From CAYVFC01 sp964450715 (GTDB lineage: Bacteria; Myxococcota_A; Polyangia; Polyangiales; JAFGIB01), in the NCBI GenBank assembly GCA_964450715.1, contig CAYVFC010000016.1, forward strand, positions 1-64,000: a stretch of DNA of 64,000 nucleotides, read 5' to 3'. The stretch's first letter is position 1, and each line of letters begins with the position of its first letter. This document shows, piece after piece, positions 58,901 through 64,000 of this stretch. Both the position numbers and the translations under genes were made by a program. The notes below the pieces were generated by a model. It saw nothing but the letters and a program-made list of their open reading frames with translations, did not search any database and was not told the origin of the DNA.

Positions 58901-61679
58901 CCGGACAGCAGCCGTCGCCGTCACTGCAGGAGACGATGGCCTCGTGCGTGCAGGCCGCGTTGCAGTTGGCAGCGCTGCCGGTCAGCTGGTCGATGGTGCA
59001 CGCGTTGCCGTCGCTGCAGCTGGTCACGCAGCTCTCCGGAGGGTCGCAGGTCTCTCCCGCCTCCACCACCTCGTTGCCGCAGCTCGGCGAGCAGTCGTCG
59101 TCCACGGTCTGGTTGCATCCTGCCGGGCAGCAGCCGTCGCCGTGCACGCAGGAGACGATTGCCTCATGAGTACAGGCCGCGTTGCAGTTGGCAGCGCTAC
59201 CGGTCAGCTGGTCGATGGTGCAGGCGTTGCCGTCGCTACAATTGGTCACGCAGCTCTCCGGCGGGTCGCAGGTCTCGCCCGGTTCCACCACCGAGTTGCC
59301 GCACGACGCCGAACAGTCGTCGTCGACCAGGGCATCGCACCCTGCCGGGCAGCAGCCGTCGCCGTCCGCGCAAGAGACGACGACCTCGTAGGAACAGGCC
59401 GCGTTGCAGTTGGCGGCGCTGCCGGTGAGCTGGTCGATGGTGCAGCTGTTGCCGTCATTACAGGCGGTGGGACAGACACCTGGCGGGTCGCAGGTCTCGC
59501 CCGGTTCCACCACCGAGTTGCCGCACGACGCCGAACAATCGTCGTCGACCAGGGCATTGCAGCCGGCAGGGCAACAGCCGTCTGCGTGAGCGCAGACGAC
59601 GATCGGCTCATAGGTGCAGGCCGAATTGCAGTTGGCAGCGCTGCCGGTCAGCGTGTCCGCGGTGCAGGCGTTGCCGTCATTGCAGGCGGTCGGACAGACA
59701 CCGGGCGGGTCGCAGGTCTCGCCGGCCTCCACCACCGAGTTGCCGCACGACGGCGAGCAATCGTCGTCTGTATTGGCGTCGCAGCCGGCCGGGCAGCAGC
59801 CGTCCGCATCAAGGCAGGAAACGATCGGGTCGTATTCGCAAGCCGCGTTGCAGGTCTCGGGCGCACCCACCAGCGCGTCGGTAGTGCAGTCGTTGCCGTC
59901 GTTGCAGGCGGTCGGACAGCTCCCGGGCGGATCGCAGGTCTCTCCCGGTTCGACGATGTTGTTGCCGCAGGTCGCACCCGAGATCGCCACCTGTACGCTC
60001 TGCGTGCCCACCTCGACCGGGGCGCTGCGGCCGTAGGCGGCCCAGACGTCGTACAGGTACTCCCCCCGACTCATACCGATAGCGCCGGCGTTGCGCAGGA
60101 TGCAGTCATCCGGGAAGCCGTTGGCAACCGCCTGGTCGAGAAGGAACTCGACGTAGTCCCGACTCGCCGTCTGGTAGTACAGAGTAGCGGTCACGGTGAG
60201 CGGCCCGACCGTACCTTCCGCTACCGGAAACGTGTACCCGGTATCGTCCCAGTGGACGAGCACGCCCGGAGCTGCCTCGGGATAGCTATACCCGACCGGA
60301 CGGGTCTCGGGATCGGCTCCGCCGGTGAATCCCAGCGGCGGGATGCGGTTGTCCGAAACGATGCAGTTGTTGAGCACGAAGTGAAAGATCGGGTTACCGC
60401 TGGAGTCGACCAGGTCGCACTCGCCCGTGCCGTTGAAGTTCCACACCCCCACCTTTGTCTCATATACCTTCGCTTGCGCGTCCTTGGTCAACACCCCGCT
60501 GGCGCTGTCGTAGGCGCCGCTCTCGAACAGAAGGGCGTCGGTACCGTCTCGAACCTCCACCCCGATCCACATCCGCCTGCCTTCCGGGTAGCCGGTGGGA
60601 AGCTTGTGACCGCTCAGGTTGGTGACCCGCACCGTTACCGGCAGCGTGGCGCCTACCACGATGCTGCTCGGCGCGGCCACCTCGACCGTGGCGGTCAGGT
60701 TCTGCAGCAGGTTCAGGGTCGCGTCTCTCGTCGCGACGTAGGAGTCGGAGCGGGCGAGGTCGGGATACTCCAGGCGCAACACCTCTGGTATCCAGGCGTT
60801 GCCGCCCGCCATCTCGTGGATGGGCAGGTCCCCGGGGTGGTTGTTCTTCGCCTGATCGCAGGCGTACGCCGGATCCACCGTCGCGTCCGGCATATGGCAG
60901 TTCTGACAGGTCAGAAAATCCTCGGAGCCCTGCTGTCCGAAGTCGCTGAGCACCCACTCGCGGTAGGTCCGCTCGATGGGAAACGGGATGCCGGTGTCGA
61001 CCCCGTCGTCGATGAGGTTGAGCAGCGGACTGGTCACGTTGTGGCAGTTGCCGCAGATCAACCCCTCCTCGTGATAGGACGAGTAAATCCAGGGGTGGTT
61101 CGGCTCGAAGTCACCGTCCGCCGGATAGTCGTAAGGTCCGCGGCGACACGGCTTGCCGCCGCCACCGCAGCTCTCGTCGTCGATCCAGAACTGACCGTTC
61201 TCGATGTAGAAGGGCTGCTCGCCGGGGGGCGGCGAGAGGTTGGTCATCATGCGGTGACAGAAGTGGCAGGTCAGCCCGGAAAAGTCCTTGTCGACCTCGT
61301 CTATCTTTCCCTGAAGCAGGCAGCCGTCCACGCTGCCGCCGGGCGGCTCGGAGCGGCCCTCCAGCCAGCCGGTGGGTGCGTGACAGCGCAGGCAGAAGTC
61401 GCCCACCCCGCTGAGATCGTTGTTGGCCACGTCCAGCGCGGCCCAGAAGAGTGGATCGCGGCCGGAGCTCGCCATCAGGCTTCCGGCCCAGGTGTCATAG
61501 GGCTCGATATGGTTGACCGCGTCGTAGTCGCCGTGGCAACCCGCGCAGTCGCCCGGAGGCTGCATAGGCTCGGCGAGCGGGGGCTGCGTCCCCTTGTCGG
61601 TCAAAGGCCCGGCCGCGGCCGAGGCCGCGAACAGCGTTGAAATCCCCAGTGTGATCGTCCAACCAACGGTTCGACCCAT
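55916..61679 (-). CDS. Multiheme cytochrome c fused to long Cys-rich repeat region, MYXO-CTERM end
   Basis: One gene interrupted by 100 N. The signal peptide (residues 1-23) ends AASAAAG. The first 270 residues carry five heme motifs (CAGCH, CLRCH, CHFCH, CGNCH, CQNCH), as in multiheme c-type cytochromes. A beta-sandwich region of about 250 residues follows (VTVRVTNLSGHKLPTGYPEG). The rest is at least 17 repeats of about 62 residues with the pattern CGN-VVEPGETCDPP, CNDGNACTIDQLTGSAANC, DGDGCCPAGC, DDDCS. The C-terminus has GGCGCS, a hydrophobic helix and an Arg-rich end. GGAGGGAAC precedes the ATG. It is likely cell-surface, possibly redox-active. Confidence 0.85.
58678..58777. other. Assembly gap (100 N)
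   Basis: A run of exactly 100 N inside near-identical repeats of the cytochrome gene. The true repeat number is unknown, and the reading frame across the gap cannot be checked. Confidence 0.98.
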
Positions 61680-61953
61680 GTTCCCTCCCGGTCGGGGCGT
61701 GAAGCGCCAATTCTAGCCCGGGAGACGGCCGCGCGCACGCCCCCGCGGACGGCTTTTTTTGGGGGGCGCGCCGGCGTCCACGGCCTCCTCGCCGCGGAGC
61801 AGATACGAAATGTAGGAAAACCGGCGCGCAGGTAGGCGACAGCCATTTCCGCCCGGAGCAGTGCGAGGAACGGCGCGGCATACCGAACGGCGGATAACAC
61901 GGCAGACGGAACCAGGGACGTGCGGGCCCCGGAGCACCGCTCAACCCGACCTC

Positions 61954-62352
61954 TCACACCGGGATGACGAGCCTGCCCTCCTGCTCCGTGACCTCCAGGA
62001 CCGTGATCGGCTTGCGGGTCGGTCCGGAGACGACCTCTCCTTTATAATTAAAGGTCGATTTGTTCACGCTGCAGCAGCGGACCGCGTTCTCGCCCGGCAG
62101 CGGGTCGAGCCGACGGTGGCCGATATGGGTGCACCGGTTGACCACGGCGTGGTACTGATCGTCGTCCCCCTTGAAGACCAGTACGCGCTTGGGAGCGTTT
62201 CCGCCCTCGATGCGGATGGCGCCACCGGTCGCCGTGAGCTCCGGCGCCAGGCTGAGATTGACCTCGAGACGGCCGTCAGTATATCTCCAGCAGGCCGGAT
62301 CGCCCGGAGGCTGCGTGCTACAGATGCCCAGAATTCTATTCAGGATACCCAT
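61954..62352 (-). CDS. Rieske-like protein with altered second ligand motif
   Basis: A 132-residue protein with a Rieske-type fold signature: VLVFKGDDDQYHAVVNRCTHIGHRR gives the first C-x-H pair (split), and VRCCSVNKSTFNYKGEVVSGP the second loop. The second motif should be C-x2-H, but no His is present; Val or Asn takes its place. It may not bind a normal 2Fe-2S cluster. The start at 62352 has AAAGGAG seven bases upstream. No electron partner is adjacent except the multiheme gene downstream on the same strand. Confidence 0.7.
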   Translation of the reverse strand: MGILNRILGICSTQPPGDPACWRYTDGRLEVNLSLAPELTATGGAIRIEGGNAPKRVLVFKGDDDQYHAVVNRCTHIGHRRLDPLPGENAVRCCSVNKSTFNYKGEVVSGPTRKPITVLEVTEQEGRLVIPV

Positions 62353-62884
62353 CGTCTCGCTCCTTTGATCGATGTTACCGGTGTCGGGGTTTGGGGTGAA
62401 GAAACGACTGCGGGGCTCGTCCACCGCAACGAATAGGCAGGGGAATCCGCTGTAAAATAAGCGAGCAGGTCGTCCGACTATGCCATCGGCTGCGGGTAAG
62501 GATAGATCCGAGCGCTTTGCCTGGCAACGCGGTCGAGGCCTGCAGGGGCGCCCTTCGCCGCAATTACGGATGGAACTTCGCCGTTATCCCGTCAAACGCC
62601 AAACCAGCGCTTCAAACGGCAGGCCGCCCCGCCGAAGCCAAAAACGCACTTCGTGAAGATCACACGCCTCTCGCCTCTCTGGCCTTCTTCACAAGCGCGA
62701 GGAGCCCGCAGATGGCCCCTCTAGACCGGGAAATCATGGCGTCTTCAACCCGATCGGTGCTCTAGGCCCGCGCTTTGGGCGTCGCGCGGACGGCCGGCTC
62801 GACCCGCGACGCCGGCCGGACCTGCGCGCGAATGACGGGAAACGCGATTTCGAGATATGCTCTGGTGGCGAAGGGCCGGGAGCA
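62353..62884. other. Divergent intergenic region
   Basis: Lies between the Rieske-like gene (minus) and pbpC (plus) and must carry both promoters. I see no gene or repeat in it. Confidence 0.4.
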
Positions 62885-64000
62885 ATGAGAAGGTATGCGA
62901 TCAGGGCGTGCGTGGTTTGCACGTTTCTCGCCCTCGTTTTCGCGGTCGCGCTGCGAATCGCGGCGTACAGCGCGAGCGAGCGGGCGGTACGTCCTTTAAT
63001 AGAGGACGGCTGTGAACCGCTGCAGGTAACCGACCGGCACGGCCGGATGCTGCGGGCGGTGCCGGCGCAGTGCGAACATCGCGGACGCGGTTTGTGGGCG
63101 TCGCTCTCCGAGATTCCCACGGTGGCACGAGACGCGGTCGTGGTATCCGAAGATCGGAGGTTCGCCTTTCACCCCGGCGTCGATCCGCTGGCAATGGCGC
63201 GCGCCGCTTTCGAAAACCTGATGGCGGGGCGGGTGGTTTCGGGCGCATCGACGCTGACCATGCAGCTGATGCGGATGGTGCACCATCCGCGAGCCGAGCG
63301 CACCCTGTCGAGCAAGCTGAAAGAGGCCTGGCTCGCGCTCGGAGCCGAGTCGCGCCTGTGCAAGCAGCGCATTATCGAGGCCTATCTGAATCACGCCTAT
63401 TACGGAAACGGCGCCTACGGAATGGACGAGGCGGCCCGAATTTACTTCGGCAAGCCGGCGCGCGCCCTGACCGACGGGGAGGCGACATTGCTCGCCGTAC
63501 TGCCTCGCGCGCCCGGCGCGTACGACCCGGTGCGCCATCTGGACCGGGCGCTTCGGCGGCGCAGCCGGGTGCTGGAAATGCTGGTTAGTACAGGGCGTCT
63601 TTCGGAAGCGAAAAGGCGCCGGATCGAGTCCGAAACCCTTTACCCGCAAGTCGGCAACCCGCACGCGGTATTCGAAGCGCCGCACTTCGTCGACTGGGTT
63701 CTGACCACGCTTCCCGAGGCGCGGCAAAAGGCCGGCGGCCTGTTGACCACCACCCTGGATCTCGGCCTGCAGCAGCGCCTGGAACGGGCCGTGGCCGACC
63801 ATCTGCATCGCGTAGCGCCCCAGGGCGTTACCCAGGCGGGTGTGGTCGTACTCGACACGGCTACCTCGGAGATACGCGCCATGGTCGGCTCGGGCCGCTA
63901 CCGGTCCGGACAGATCAACATCGCGGTGCGGCGACGGCATCCGGGCTCCCTGCTCAAACCCTTCGTCTACGCCCTGGCCATCGAGAAGGGCGCCAGCCCG
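62885..64000 (+). CDS. pbpC: Penicillin-binding protein 1C, partial (runs off right edge)
   Basis: 372 residues without a stop. An N-terminal anchor helix (residues 8-27) is followed by the glycosyltransferase family 51 domain: EDRRFAFHPGVDPLAMARA with the catalytic Glu, SGASTLTMQLMRM, LKEAWLALGAE, IIEAYLNHAYYGNGAYGM and EATLLAVLPRAPG. The transpeptidase starts with GVVVLDTATSEIRAMVG and reaches the active-site SxxK in PGSLLKPFVYA. It polymerises and cross-links peptidoglycan in the periplasm. PBP1C rather than PBP1A/B is suggested by the short membrane region and the HPGS start of the SLLK motif. Confidence 0.88.
   Translation, partial: MRRYAIRACVVCTFLALVFAVALRIAAYSASERAVRPLIEDGCEPLQVTDRHGRMLRAVPAQCEHRGRGLWASLSEIPTVARDAVVVSEDRRFAFHPGVDPLAMARAAFENLMAGRVVSGASTLTMQLMRMVHHPRAERTLSSKLKEAWLALGAESRLCKQRIIEAYLNHAYYGNGAYGMDEAARIYFGKPARALTDGEATLLAVLPRAPGAYDPVRHLDRALRRRSRVLEMLVSTGRLSEAKRRRIESETLYPQVGNPHAVFEAPHFVDWVLTTLPEARQKAGGLLTTTLDLGLQQRLERAVADHLHRVAPQGVTQAGVVVLDTATSEIRAMVGSGRYRSGQINIAVRRRHPGSLLKPFVYALAIEKGASP

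Noticed and set aside
55832..61640. Very long plus-strand open frames (889 and 1241 codons) rich in AVVAVGRAAGELVDGAGV-type repeats
   Set aside because: They are the antisense of the Cys-rich repeats. The repeat period and base bias keep the opposite strand open. They lack starts with ribosome sites, and the minus strand carries heme motifs, a signal peptide and a sorting tail.

Overview
The window looks like chromosome from a Myxococcota-type (deltaproteobacterial) bacterium. It is GC-rich. It encodes many lipoproteins and secreted proteins with Gly/Ala-rich linkers, and at least two proteins end in a MYXO-CTERM-like tail (CGC motif, hydrophobic helix, Arg-rich end). It also carries very Cys-rich or Asp/Asn-rich repeat proteins. 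A run of 100 N at 58678..58777 shows this is a draft assembly, so isolated frameshifts and stop codons should be read with care.

Layout. 1-8.4 kb: three small membrane proteins, an undecaprenyl diphosphate synthase, a broken and an intact alpha/beta hydrolase, an ankyrin-repeat protein, a pRiA4b ORF-3-like protein and a CreBC-like two-component system. 8.4-19.8 kb: an island resembling an RNA-repair locus. It has a slipin, a permuted tRNA-like RNA with the architecture of YrlA-class Y RNAs, 31 tRNA genes on the minus strand (tRNA-Glu(TTC) at 10.4 kb and 30 more between 12.28 and 16.18 kb), an HNH endonuclease inside the array, a DUF5131/TcmP pair, an uncharacterised 281-residue protein and two RlaP-type nucleotidyltransferases. 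No rtcB, rtcA or rsr/Ro60 gene lies in the window. 19.8-30 kb: decaying mobile DNA (integrase, RlaP and DUF1016 fragments, a MITE, a shared repeat), two AAA ATPases, two paralogous lipoprotein hydrolases, an AraC regulator and a VWA lipoprotein. 30-46 kb: J-domain and GrpE-like remnants, a family 9 glycoside hydrolase, a beta-barrel protein, a three-gene radical SAM/SPASM operon, a nitronate monooxygenase-like enzyme, an OPA-type transporter and a PETase/cutinase-like lipoprotein. 46-52 kb: a minus-strand operon of ACP, two radical SAM proteins, two ketosynthases and a thioesterase. 52-62 kb: two giant surface repeat proteins, one fused to a multiheme cytochrome, then a Rieske-like protein. 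The right edge cuts a pbpC gene.

The most unusual feature is in the tRNA array. Three tRNAs (Ser-CGA, Leu-UAA, Trp-CCA) are each interrupted inside the T-loop by a roughly 90-nt structured insertion. The three insertions share a conserved apical hairpin, while their outer stems differ in sequence and keep pairing. Removing each insertion restores a 7-nt T-loop. A fourth tRNA (Phe) carries an unrelated structured insertion of about 52 nt in its variable loop. Several others are aberrant: class I bodies with Leu anticodons, C33 instead of U33, and stem mismatches. With the Y-RNA-like element, slipin and RlaP genes nearby, this suggests a specialised, RNA-repair-linked set of tRNAs. That functional reading is inference.
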